Part shown: positions 11,575-21,637 of the stretch, piece after piece
Layout of the letters: the number at the start of each line of letters is the position of its first letter
Position numbering within the stretch: position 1 is the first letter of the stretch
Assembly (NCBI RefSeq): GCF_963678635.1
Contig: NC_087068.1
Location: 49,493,724-49,557,723 of the forward strand
Origin: Symsagittifera roscoffensis
Taxonomy: Eukaryota; Xenacoelomorpha; Acoela; Convolutidae
Length of the DNA: 64,000 nt
Direction: 5' to 3'
Position numbers and translations under genes: made by a program
The notes under the pieces: model-generated
What the model was told of the DNA's origin: nothing
Seen by the model: the letters and a program-made list of their open reading frames with translations, nothing else
The model's database searches: none

Positions 11575-12140
11575 ATAATGGGATATTTGTGCTCGGGTGG
11601 TTTTATTTCTACAGACAAATTTCGACTTTTAAACTAGCCATTTTTGACGGAATCTTTTTTTATCACCCGAAAGGTATTGTTGTCTTGCGCTCAAGTTCAA
11701 AAAAAAATTATTTCACCTGTGATCATTTTTGATTCGACTTTCGAAGAAAGTGAGGAATATAAGCTCGGTTTTTTTATTCAGACCAATTTTACAAAATTTT
11801 GTATTCTTTGAAGATCGATCTCTTGTTCTGCATGCCAGCCAGGTGTGCACACCACTGTAGTTATATGCCCAGTGTTTGTCTGAACTGCTTGTTTTATAAC
11901 TTACACGCGCGACGAATTACACGCACTACAAACTCGTTCCAAACTGAATTAAGGCAGCTAAATGGTTTTATTGTTTCCAAACACGATTCAAATTGTAACA
12001 CTTGATTTTTAATATGATCAGCTTAAATTGCATAATTTCGATAATACTTATTTTACAAAAACACTACTGCATAGGTTTTAAGGGGCAGTCGGAACGTTCA
12101 AAGCTTTGCCTTGATACGAGCAAGCTTGCTTTTGCTTTGT
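11575..12140 (-). repeat. Rep-A, rearranged copies
   Basis: 11575-11735 matches the reverse Rep-A interior (ATATTTGTGCTCGGG, AACTAGCCATTTTTGACGG, CACCTGTGATCATTTTT). At about 11748 a second, more diverged end appears (GACTTTCGAAGAAAGTGAGGA) and 12075-12130 matches the other end (GGGGCAGTCGGAACGTTC, TGATACGAGCAAGCTTG). Looks like two overlapping old insertions. Confidence 0.55.
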
Positions 12141-12514
12141 TTTTGCTTTAAGAACATGCATGCTAATGACTTTGGTGGCCGAGTTAACTTTCAAAGATCA
12201 TCATTGTTCATTCAGTGTTGTTCCATAGACTAATTTTGTTTCAACAATTTATTGATAATTCATCAATGATTCAGAGCTAAAAAAACAATTTTACCAAAAA
12301 TGAATCAGAAAAAAATCAGCTAAAATTTTTCGTCAGATTGCTTGCGTATTCGTAATTTCATTACCATATCGCGTTTTCAGAATTCCAATTAGATTTTTGT
12401 GAAAAACTTGCGATCGGTTCCAGATTTGCTAAAATCTTGAATTTTGATGTTTATTTCTATCTGAGGATTCTACCTGAGGCAGAGAGACAACCAGTACAAC
12501 AGAAACCTTCCAGT

Positions 12515-12947
12515 CATGGGTGAATCTAGGTTTTTCTCGAAAGGGGTGCGGATTGTGTCGATTCTTTTGTCGATCCTTTTGTCGACCTTTTTTGTCCACT
12601 CTCTTTTTTAGATCAAACAAATGTCGACATTTTTTGTCGACCTTTTTGTTTCGATCAAGGAAATTGATACTCAGAACACTCTAAAGACCTTAACTTGACA
12701 AAATTATTACTGCTGCAGGCAAATTCAAAAATAAACGAGTCAAAAAAGCCGTTTTTGGAAAATTTTGAACCAAAAATTGCATTTTTTCGGTGCGCGCTCC
12801 CCTTCAAAATTAGTATATATTGGCGCCTTTACAAAAATTTTAGTGTTGGTCGGCCTAAAATGGATGTAAAAAATAATACCAATTGGGGTAACCTTTTAGT
12901 TGGTGAGAGGGTCAAATTCCCAAAATCCGCCCCTGCTTTCAGTTGAG
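12515..12947 (-). repeat. Rep-B element, reverse copy
   Basis: Begins GGGTGAATCTAGGTTTTTCTCG and ends CCAAAATCCGCCCC. The interior has a short expansion of GTCGACCTTTTTTGTC-like words and the family's GTGCGCGCTCC and TTGGCGCC. Confidence 0.6.
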
Positions 12948-13059
12948 AAAGATGAAAAACGTTTCAAAAATTTTATGTCCAAAACTGAATTCAATTTTTC
13001 CATGTTTCGTTGAGAAGCTAGCAAAAAATTTCCCGAGACAGTACCGTACACCAGTTTTT

Positions 13060-13378
13060 TCTCAGGTTATTGATAAGCATCTGCGCCAGGGTCCCCCCTT
13101 TGAACAATTTTCAGATATCCAATTTTGGCTGACGGACCCTAAAATTTTTCTAAAGGCGCCTTTGGCGCCAGTATATAGTTATTTTAAGGGTGGAGTGCGC
13201 GCCAAAAAAACGCCTTTTTGCCTATTTTTCAAAATTTTGCCTCTCGGCGCAGAAATTTTGGCCAAAACAGGGAATTTTTAGTGCTTTGGGAGAGCTCAGA
13301 AAACTAATTTGGTCGACCTAAAAAAGGTCGACAAAATATCGAAAATTTTTTGAAAATCCGCCCCCCCCCCCTTTACTA
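13060..13378 (+). repeat. Rep-B element, forward copy
   Basis: Signature words AAAGGCGCCTTTGGCGCC, GCGCGCCAAAAAAACGCC, GGCGCAGAAATTTTGGCC and AAAATCCGCCCCCC. It ends about 200 bp before exon 9. Confidence 0.7.
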
Positions 13379-13575
13379 TATACCCTTCACAATATCTGAT
13401 TCATTTCAGAAATCTCGATGTATGTCTCGGCTGGTTTTTACTGCATTTATATCTCGGCTCTATTTATGCTTATCGCTAACGCAAGCATGTTTTCAAGGCT
13501 AAAATTGTCTCTGCTACTTGCGCACAGCAAATTGTTATTTTGGGTTTTAAAGGTATTTTTTCTTCTATTTGTAAG

Positions 13576-13783
13576 GTACAACATGGACCCTCGGACGAGT
13601 GACAGTAGTGGTCGCGGTCTGGAGAACATAAAGAGGAAGAAGTCCCACCCGGCCTCCATGTGGACGGAGGAGGAGGAGGACACCCCGACCATGGCCCCAG
13701 ACACCAAGTCCAACAACTCAGACGACGCCATGTCCACCATCATGCAAGAACAGGGGCAAAATTTAAGCTCACATGGGGAAAAA
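13576..13783 (+). CDS. Gene 1 exon 9
   Basis: Acceptor CTATTTGTAAG, phase 2, joins exon 8 to make Lys. Encodes YNMDPRTSDSSGRGLENIKR, then WTEEEEDTPTMAPDTKSNNS and DDAMSTIM. Donor GAAAAA|GTAACA is phase 0 and fits the TGTAG acceptor of exon 10; no shorter GT donor does. The last 14 codons are less coding-like. Confidence 0.65.
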
Positions 13784-14044
13784 GTAACAGTGTTATGGAA
13801 ACTTATTAAGTATTATCATAAAATTCCAAAATTCTCTGACGCCTTTGAAACAATGAAAGCGAAATAATTAAAATTTAATATTAAAAAAATAGAATGAGAT
13901 TGCAAAAAATGAACGCAAAATATTTTTTTCTTACTATTTTTTTTTTAAAAAACCTATTATTATTACCATGATTTTTTTGAACTGGGCAGACAAACAGGAT
14001 AATCTCTACAACTACTTGCTTGAATTTCTCCCCAAAACATGTAG

Positions 14045-14226
14045 CAATACAGTGGTAATGCAAAACCAGAATATGGCGGGTCCAAACTTGTCACTGGCTC
14101 CGTCACCAGTGTCGACGAGGGCGAGGGGGAGGCGGATAGTGACCCCACAATTGGAATCAGCAAGAGTGGCAAAAGCTCCAGTGATAAGGGCAAAGAAATT
14201 GACAACCTCTTCAAGAGAAACAGAGA
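14045..14226 (+). CDS. Gene 1 exon 10
   Basis: Acceptor ACATGTAG, phase 0. Encodes QYSGNAKPEYGGSKLVTGSV, then TSVDEGEGEADSDPTIGISK and ends DNLFKRNR. Donor AGAGA|GTGAGG, phase 2. Alternative starts at 14053 and 14070 need non-GT donors on exon 9. Confidence 0.7.
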
Positions 14227-14339
14227 GTGAGGACCAGTTATATACAGGGTCATATTTCGGATTTTCTTGAAGTGCTTGACGACAGGTTTTGACTAATTTT
14301 AAACTTTTTAGTAGTAAAGGGATTCGCCAGGGATCTAAG

Positions 14340-14830
14340 GGGGGGGGGGGGCTAAATTGGGTGGAGGGCCTGCCATGGGCCGCCTAAGATCTTTATGGGG
14401 GCATCCTTGGTGCCAGGGGCGAATCTAGTATTTTCTCGAGGGGGGGGGGCGGATTTTCAAAAAAATTTCGAAAATTTTGACGACTTTTTTTGAGGTCAAC
14501 CGAATTAATTTTCGAGCTCTCCTAAAGCACTAAAAAGACGCTGTTCTGGCCATATTTTCAAAAAACGGGTCAAAAATCCCATTTTGGGCAATTTTTGGAA
14601 AATGTTGACACAAAAATTGCGTTTTTTATTCGGCGCGCGCTCCTACCCAAACTTAGCATATATTGTCGCCAAAGGCGCCTTTAGAAAAATTTTAAGATCG
14701 GTCGGCGAAAATGGACTTCTTAAAAGGTACCAAAGGGGGGACCCTTTGGGTTGGCAGGGGTCGAGAATTTCTTAGAGCGTGGGGCGTCCTCCCCCCGTCT
14801 CTCCTAAATCCGAGCCAAAATATGAAATGT
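14340..14830 (-). repeat. Rep-B element, reverse copy with extensions
   Basis: GGGGCGAATCTAGTATTTTC, GGGGGCGGATTTTCAAAAA, the GCGCGCGCTCC and CCAAAGGCGCCTTTAG words, and AGGGGGGACCCTTTGGG mark a reverse copy. The segment 14330-14415 with its G-tract may be a second fragment. Confidence 0.6.
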
Positions 14831-15616
14831 TGTTTTTTGCCCACCTATCACCGAACAAGTGCTCGGATCCTAATTTTGGGATCTAACTTTTTTTATCCCC
14901 CTATTAAAATCTTACTGAACATAGCCGCGAATCGCTGGTTCCCTGGCAGTTTTTAAATTGGGATCCGGAGAGTTTTTCATTTGTCTTGAATCCGGTAAAA
15001 CTTGATAGCTAAAGATCCAAAAGCATAGCTAATGATTCCTATGTACGCTATATGATCCCAATGTGAAATTTTTTTTACGAGACAAATTTTTCAGACAGAA
15101 TTTTTCCCCTATCTCTCAAATATTGTTTAAACCACCACTTACTTTCTCATACAATTTTTTCATCCAACATATTAAATGAACATTTGACTAGGAAATTTGA
15201 GTCAGCAAAGAAAAAAAAGCATTCTTAAGTTTAATCCAGTTTGGTTTAATTATTGCGAGCAGTACTTTTTTTCTATAAATTGAGCGATATTTCCCGGTGA
15301 AAGAAGAAAACTGGTATTGACCATAAGCTCTCACCAGGCTTTTAAAACGCTAGAAGGATCGTATCCATGTAGAGTAATGATAAAACGTCGAATCATGAAA
15401 TAAGCAAAATAAAATTAATAGGAAAATGGCACACTGATGTTATTGATCAAGAAAAATTAAATTTCACAGTTTTTTTTATCTGGTGTCAGATCAAAATTAG
15501 TTCAGGTTACAATCGTCATAAAGTTTTGATCTCAAGGTATGTAGAAATAGCATAAAAAGAATAGGCTCAAAGTTACAAAGAGATGTTTTATTAAATTGAT
15601 TTTTTTTATAAATAAG

Positions 15617-16977
15617 GTGTAGCGTTTATGAAAAACTGAAAAATGAGAAGGCTACCGATCTAAACAGTGCTACTTATGAAAACCGATTTAATTACTCATT
15701 CGCTTTTGACTCTATGATGATTAGAAAGGGGTGGAGCGATGGATTGGACTTTGTTTTGTTAAACTTTCAAATTATCAAAAACCCAGCAGTGGTCTATGTA
15801 AATAACTACCAAGGAGATGTAGGACTGAGTAAGTGGTATCTGCAAGGTTACTTCCACTTTCACGGGCTTGGCGTGAATTTAACAGGTCCCTGAGGTGTTG
15901 GAAAAATTACAAATTGAAAATGGAAAACTTAGAGTTACTTCAACGGACTTGGAATTCAATGAAGTAATTAATTTGACTGTGAAAAAACCGATCCCGAAGT
16001 TTCTGACCGTCAATTTTATTTTCTAGCTGCATGTTCTCTGTTTCTGTTTTTCTTTTCAAGTAAAACTGATATAAAATATGACGTTGCCATTGATTTTAGA
16101 CCCTATGGAGATCTTGTTGGCCTAGAAATTTCTTCATTGGACAAATACTTGAATGGTTCAAATATATTACGACTGCATTAAATTTTACATGATGCCGCGG
16201 GATTTGTTCACGAAGCTTATAACACTGGTCCAACCTACTGTTCTATGCTAGCCTGGAAGTGTAACACCAGTCTGTTTGGTCATTTGAGTGGTTTTACTTC
16301 CTGTTATTTTCGTCTAACTATCCAGACCAGAAGTGTATCAGTTATTTGAAAGTCAGGAAACGTTTCGTTGTAAGAAAACTAATTTTATAGTTAAAGAACT
16401 AGCCGTTACAACTTATGATTGTAGTGACTCTCTCATTTTCCTACCTTCAATCAGCTTCCACTCACTTCCTAAATCTGAACAAAAAGCTTACAACTGGTTG
16501 ACAAATCACTCGAAGAGAATTCACAGGGAAAGCGGTGATTGTTTACAATTGAACCTCAATCAGATTTTTTTTTGTTTTGTTTTGAGAAATCATAACGTCA
16601 TAGCTTACGCTATAAGAGAATAAACGACTGAACTTCTTGCAAATTATTTGATGAGAAATTGAGAACCTTGATGAATTGGGTTGCCCGAAAATTACATCTC
16701 AAAAAAAATCTGATCTGGTTTGCAATAGACATTAACGTCATAACCACTTCAGGAATCACTGCGCCCTAAAGAAAAGCCAGATGTTTTTTGATTGGCTGAA
16801 GAATGAGCAACAGCGAGAGGCTTGCGAAATTGGAGACGTACCTATCGTAATAGAAGACGAGGATTTTATTTTCTCAAACTAGTCTTTGTACCCAAACGTC
16901 ATCTCGGATTTCAAGTGGATCTCAGCAGCAGTGCCTTACCGGAAGAATTTCAGTAAATAGTAAAGAAAAATTTATTC
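15617..16977 (+). pseudogene. Disrupted multi-exon gene, product not recognised
   Basis: Coding-like frames succeed one another but are broken. From 15618 the frame CSVYEKLKNEKATDLNSATY continues 91 codons to a TGA at 15891. One base later the reading resumes as EVLEKLQIENGKLRVTSTDL. A 62-bp intron (15999-16060, GTTTCT...TTTCAAG) then joins KTDIKYDVAIDFRPYGDLVG in phase, which reaches TAA at about 16179. Beyond are AGFVHEAYNTGPTYCSMLAW, then YQLFESQETFRCKKTNFIVK to TAA at 16623, and finally DWLKNEQQREACEIGDVPIV. Several Cys and N-x-S/T sites suggest an extracellular protein, but I recognise no family. One frameshift and several stops argue for a pseudogene; assembly errors are possible. It lies inside a gene 1 intron, same strand. 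Confidence 0.5.
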
Positions 16978-17144
16978 GGTTACTTGGGAAATTTTTACGT
17001 TCTCGCAACTAGAACGCGGTAACTAGAATCAATGTTTATTGATCATACTCCTAACTTTTCTTAGTTTTTTTGTTTCAAGTTGAGTTTTTAGGATGGTTAT
17101 CTTGCAAAATTCTTAAAGATATTGTCCCTTTTTCAGGACTCTTG

Positions 17145-17466
17145 CATGATAACCTCCGTCTCGCAAGAGTGCAAGATCTTTCAAGATGACCCCCATTTGC
17201 GTGAATCTTGCAAGGTATTGCAAGATAAACCTCATTCGCATGAATCTTGCAAGATCTTGCAAGATAACCCTCATTCGCATGATTCTTGCAAGATCTTGCA
17301 AGATAACCCTCATTCGCATAAATCTTGCTTGATCTTGCAAGATGACCCTCATTTGCATGAATCTTGCAAGATCTTGCGAGATAACCCTCATTTGCATGAA
17401 TCTTACAAGATCTTGCAAGATAACCCTCATTTGCATGAATCTTGCAAGATCTTGCAAGATATTCTC
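17145..17466. repeat. 39-bp minisatellite with palindromic core
   Basis: About seven units of CTTGCAAGATAACCCTCATT plus TGCATGAATCTTGCAAGAT. Each unit contains two overlapping copies of ATCTTGCAAGAT, a perfect palindrome. Because 39 is divisible by three, long frames appear on both strands; they are artefacts of the repeat. Units diverge mainly at CATTTGCATG/CATTCGCATG. Confidence 0.85.
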
Positions 17467-17514
17467 CCTTGATCAACTAGGGCAGCACTTTCTACAGAAT
17501 TATCATGAACTCGA

Positions 17515-17710
17515 TTCGCCCGACAACAAGTTATATATTTTTGGTTTTAACCCCCCTTTCCGCCAGGCTCCGACATGAAATTGTATCTTTTTAATTTTAG
17601 CCCCCCTTTTCGTACATGGTAAATTTGAGTTTTGAGGATATAAACCCCCTTAGAGGTTCCGACAACAAACTGTAACTTTTCAATTTCAACTCCCCTCTCC
17701 GTACATGGTA
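17515..17710. repeat. Three degenerate direct repeats
   Basis: Three diverged units of the form CCGACAACAA...TTTTAACCCCCCTTTCCG, two followed by CGTACATGGTA. Noncoding and directly downstream of the minisatellite. Confidence 0.6.
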
Positions 17711-17889
17711 TAGGAAAGTTTTTATTGCAGATTTTTAGCTTAAAATCAACGTAAAGTTTTTGGCTGGGTGGGGAGAGTAAAATTGAAAAAGAGTGCATAC
17801 GTTTTTTTAGTTCGGGTACTATTCCAACTTTTGTGTTGCTTGAGTTTCCAAAAACTTACATAAATGAAACTATTGAATTACCATTTCAG

Positions 17890-17963
17890 ATCGGATATTC
17901 AGCCGGAAGGGGAGGAAATAGAGTACCAGCGAAGTCCCAGTTTCCAAAGTGAATCTGTCAGAG
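17890..17963 (+). CDS. Gene 1 exon 11
   Basis: Short exon with both sites strong: acceptor CCATTTCAG (phase 2) and donor CAGAG|GTAAGA (phase 1). Encodes SDIQPEGEEIEYQRSPSFQS and ESVR. Phase matches exon 10 before and exon 12 after, which is what identified it. Confidence 0.75.
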
Positions 17964-18584
17964 GTAAGATTTACAATTTTCTGAAGTTGACGTATGAGTT
18001 CGACTTCCTTAAACGTTCTTTAGGCGTTTTTTACGCCTGTTTGCTTTGACGAGGATCTTTTGATCGCGTAGTATTACACAACATTGAGACCATTTCTCCA
18101 CGAGAAAAATGATCAAAATACGAGCGGTTCAACTATTAACGGACTGAGGTGGATGACACTTGGATCCCTTGGTCACGGCTTGAAGAGTCCCAGTGTCATG
18201 CGCTTCCTCAAATCCTCAAAGCGGGACCGACTACTGCAAATTCAAAATGGATGAGATTTCACACCCCCCCCCCCCCCCCCCACGTATGAGCAAGACCAGG
18301 GGCTAAAAAAGAAGCTCTTTGCGAAGAACTGTTGATGCCCCTGGTTGAGAGCTATCTGCTTTTTGCATGTGTGCAAGGTCATTTTGCATCACCCTCAGGC
18401 AACGAGGACGGATCATGGTCGGCTTCGAACATCCGTCCTTTGGTTTGAGAGGCGGAGACGTAATCGCTTCACCGCCACTCCTCGCAACTAAAAAAGATTT
18501 GAAAAGTTTAGACTATAGGGTATTTCGCCAATGACTACTTAAACAAAAACCCAAGGCCGAAAGTTTCTTATTAAGACTTAGTTC

Positions 18585-19087
18585 AAGCAAGAATCAAATG
18601 ATCTAATTGAAAAACAACAACAACCATCTTCGGATTTAAATTTGGTGCTTGAAATATTGATCAAGTTGAGACCATTCAAACCAAAACAATTCAGATTGGA
18701 GTTTGTCGATTTGTTTCTAAAATTGAACTTCCAGCTCACCAGAATTGAGTCAGTATTTCACACTCCGGATTTGAATCTGAAGATGGATAACTGATCGAAA
18801 GATTTTATTGTTCAAGGTGTTGATGTTTTTGCGAACTCGTTTTCTAAAGTCGGAAACAGCGTTGCTTGTGAGTCTAAAGATCTACTTGAAGCCAGTCTTC
18901 TTTTTTGAAAATGGAGACAACGGGAAAATTTTTTTCAAATTTCCTGCAGTTCAACTCCATTAGACGAACCAAGTTAGAAAAGGTTGAAGAGAAAGAAAAG
19001 GATATCAAAGGGGATGACTTTTCGATAACTGAACATTGTTTGTACAAATTTTCAAGTATTTGTGAGTTTCATCGCTTTGCTATTTAA
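18585..19087 (+). pseudogene. Second disrupted coding remnant, unrecognised
   Basis: A frame reading SSDLNLVLEILIKLRPFKPK, then FRLEFVDLFLKLNFQLTRIE, is stopped at about 18793 and resumes as KDFIVQGVDVFANSFSKVGN and SKDLLEASLLF. After a frame change FFENGDNGKIFFKFPAVQL appears, and finally DIKGDDFSITEHCLYKFSSI. The style resembles the broken gene at 15.6-17.0 kb and the two may be parts of one ancestral gene, but no shared motif proves it. Confidence 0.4.
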
Positions 19088-19159
19088 GTGAGTTTGTTTC
19101 GAACTTTCGATTGACTGTCACATATTTTGTTCTTTTTTTTCCATTTTTTTTCGCCGGCC

Positions 19160-19321
19160 ATGAGTCTTTCCACTTTAATTTTTGTGTTTTTTTTGCTTGA
19201 GCTCAATTCCGGCAAAGATGAGTGTTTTCCTTTTTTTAGCTCCTGTTTTAAAGGAATGAATTATATGCCGCATAACACAAATTTTATCTGTTATTTTAGA
19301 TGTGAAAAGCTTATTGATTGA
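19160..19321 (+). CDS. Possible small secreted cysteine peptide
   Basis: A 53-codon frame starting MSLSTLIFVFFLLELNSG, a typical signal peptide (short polar start, hydrophobic core, small residues before the predicted cut), followed by a 35-residue mature part with four cysteines (KDECFPFFSSCFKG and later ICYFRCEKLID). It could be a complete short peptide or the first exon of a longer secreted protein. No poly-A signal or splice donor was decisive. The thymine-rich setting makes a chance hydrophobic frame possible. Confidence 0.35.
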   Translation: MSLSTLIFVFFLLELNSGKDECFPFFSSCFKGMNYMPHNTNFICYFRCEKLID

Positions 19322-19883
19322 GTTTTGTTATTTTTTTTTCGGATTTATATTTTTAATTGAACGTATAGCCTCAACTTTGGTTCCACTAAAAGTTTAGACT
19401 AGAAATTTAGTTTTCGAAGTTCCCTCTAGCATTTTTATTTTGGGGTTAGGCAAGAGAGGTTCCAACAAATTAATTTCTTGCGTTTTTTTCCTCTATTGGT
19501 TGATTTAAAAAACTCATCTGCATTTTCTGGCAATGCTGTTTTTTTTTTCAAACCAAATTTGTGGCTCTCTTCGCTTCTTTGATTTTTAGTACGATTTGTA
19601 CTTCATGAATTTTTGTTTACGAGAAAATTAAAATATCAAGTCTTGAAATTTGTAGCTGTTTCTAAAATGTTTCTAAATTTCAGTAACTCTGCTTTGCATT
19701 TCATGTCAGCTTGCTGTCACTTCAAAAATTTATTTTTTTTTGTGCCACAAGGCTGGCAGTTTTTTTTGCATTTTATTTAAAATTACTGCTCGTAATTGTA
19801 TCGTTTTGGAGACTCGTATTTGTTTTAAAAAAATGCAAAAAAACAAGCATAAGGACGTATTTTTTAAACTAAGTTTTCTCTAG

Positions 19884-20100
19884 AGTCGGAGGACATCGAA
19901 AGTCGTCGTGGCGACTACCCTTCGGTCACGTCGGATGGATCCGATACACCGTCTCGCTTTACAGTCACCTCGGGAAATGCAGCCACCCAGACAGAACGAC
20001 TCGCTTCCTACGCCGAGGCAAGCCGAGCCGCCACTTCGACACGACCCGAATCATCCGACCACATGTCGTCGACTCAAAGAGAACAGCCCCAATTCCACAG
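19884..20100 (+). CDS. Gene 1 exon 12 (TQT motif)
   Basis: Acceptor TTTTCTCTAG, phase 1. Encodes SEDIESRRGDYPSVTSDGSD, then RFTVTSGNAATQTERLASYA and SSTQREQPQFH. TQT flanked by acidic/polar residues is the form bound by dynein light chain LC8 in other proteins; its use here is inference. A TGA follows at 20114. The best phase-2 end is CCACAG|GAAAGC, a GA donor; a weak GT site (CACAT|GTCGTC at 20065) also keeps frame. Confidence 0.7.
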
Positions 20101-20388
20101 GAAAGCATTTTCATGAACAAAATTGAAGAATTGTGTAAAATGCTGCGTTCATTTTGATTTCAGAAATTGACCAAGGAGCCATTTATGTCGGGTTTTAGAG
20201 TTTTTTTGTTGATTGAAATTGAAAGTTTTTTTTGTTATTTTTGTTATGTAAAAAATTTTAGTCAACATGTATGTCAAAGATTTACAAAATTCTAGTTTTT
20301 TGGAATTCCTTTTTTTAAATAGAGATTTTGCTCAAAACGTATCTTAAAAAACGACGTTTGAACTCAACTATTCGTTCCACTTTTTTAG

Positions 20389-20646
20389 ATTGCAAAGTTC
20401 GCGTCAACCTCCCCCTCAAGCGCCCGGAAACTACTGCCACTGCGGGCAAGAGTCTATCTGCGTCCGGTGCAACCGCAAACCGCTGCAGTTCGAGTCCAAG
20501 ACAGAGTTCCGAGTCACTGAAATGCAAGCTTTTATTGAGAATAATCCTGAGGATAGGAAAGTCCAGCTGGCGCTTACGAGGTCCATTTCGAAGAAGACTT
20601 GGCAGGCAATTGAGATTGTGCAACTTCTGGAAGATAAAGATTGGAG
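20389..20646 (+). CDS. Gene 1 exon 13 (CxCx5CxxC cluster and helix)
   Basis: Acceptor TTTTTTAG, phase 2. Encodes PPPQAPGNYCHCGQESICVR and CNRKPL, a compact four-cysteine cluster of zinc-binding spacing, then EMQAFIENNPEDRKVQLALT and KKTWQAIEIVQLLEDKDWR, an amphipathic helical segment. The end is uncertain: TGGAG|GCATTT (GC donor, phase 2, used here), GAAAG|GTAAAA at 20721 (phase 2, but would include a T-rich intron-like stretch), or ATT|GTGCAA (phase 0, loses the helix). Confidence 0.7.
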
Positions 20647-20855
20647 GCATTTGATATCTATTTCTTTCAATTTTTTTAAAATTTTTTCTTTGAATAATCA
20701 AATTGTTTTTGAAAAAGAAAGGTAAAAGAAATTGCGACAAACAGTAAAATGAGCTAACAAACAATATGAAAGTAAGCTTTCAAGCTTTTATGCTAAAACT
20801 GTATTTATCTTTTTATTTTGTTGTCGAAAAAACAAATAGACATCATTTGCTGAAG

Positions 20856-21082
20856 ATTCGTGGACACTGTTGTGACTCACCCTAAACTGCAGGGCAAAGT
20901 GCCGCTCCCAAAAGAGCCCCAGGTGTTGCAAGTGATAGCCAGCTGGTCCATTTCGGCCAGAGAGAACAAACTCAGACAGCTGATGGTGCCTCAGCCAGTG
21001 ACAGTTGATGACGCAATAGAAGTGATTAAGAGGCAGCCGCAGGAGAAGCTAGACGTGATTGGAAAACAGTTGAATCTGAGCA
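20856..21082 (+). CDS. Gene 1 exon 14 (helical segment)
   Basis: Encodes GKVPLPKEPQVLQVIASWSI, ENKLRQLMVPQPVTVDDAIE and VIKRQPQEKLDVIGKQLNL. The core VDDAIEVI...EKLDVI resembles QAIEIVQLLEDKDW of exon 13. Donor AGCA|GTAAGT, phase 1, is strong. The acceptor is either GCTGAAG at 20855 (phase 2, used) or AACTGCAG at 20892 (phase 0). Confidence 0.75.
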
Positions 21083-21637
21083 GTAAGTTGAAATTAAGTT
21101 ACTTTTTTGTAAAAATGTAGTATTTAGGTTTCTTAAAATAGAATTTGTTAAATGCAATTTTGTTTTAAAAAAAAGCATTTTTATATGGTAAGATTTTTTT
21201 TTCTAAAATCTTATATGCATACTAGCAATGTTTTTGATCAGAAAAACTTATATTTTGCAACTTATATTTTGAAAAAACCTAATTTTGCAACTCACAAAAA
21301 GCACATTTAAAAAGTTTTCAAGTCTTTATTAAATGCTTATGCTGTTTTTGGCTTTTCTGTGTAATGTTATTACGATAATCAAAAATGAATACCAAAGATA
21401 AAGTTTTTTCTTTTAAAGCTGCCGGTAGTTTTTCAAACAAAGTTTTCAGGGAAATAATTGACCCAAAAACATAAAATGCTCTCAAAACAAGAGGTTAATC
21501 CTTGTTATGGACTGATTTAGCTTGTACTTTGTTGGGGGATAGAAGGCAAGGGAAGGGATAGGGGAGGAGTTCCAAAGAAACTCAAAAAATTATTCGGCGT
21601 TCAAAAAACCGGCTAAACATGGACGCCAGTCATGACA

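Larger units (their letters stand above)
10549..13575. other. 3.0-kb intron of gene 1
   Basis: Holds rearranged Rep-A sequence (11575-12140), a reverse Rep-B copy (12515-12947) and a forward Rep-B copy (13060-13378). A 137-codon frame at 10588-11001 is not supported as a gene. Otherwise AT-rich with nothing recognised. Confidence 0.55.
17964..19883. other. 1.9-kb intron of gene 1
   Basis: Contains a C-homopolymer at about 18265-18284, a segment at 18447-18489 (GAGAGGCGGAGACGTAATCG) resembling 22806-22848, a broken coding remnant (18585-19087) and a small secreted-peptide ORF (19160-19321). Confidence 0.55.

Noticed and set aside
17075-17476. Long frames on both strands with 13-residue repeats
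   Set aside because: Produced by a 39-bp minisatellite; both strands are open simply because the period is a multiple of three.
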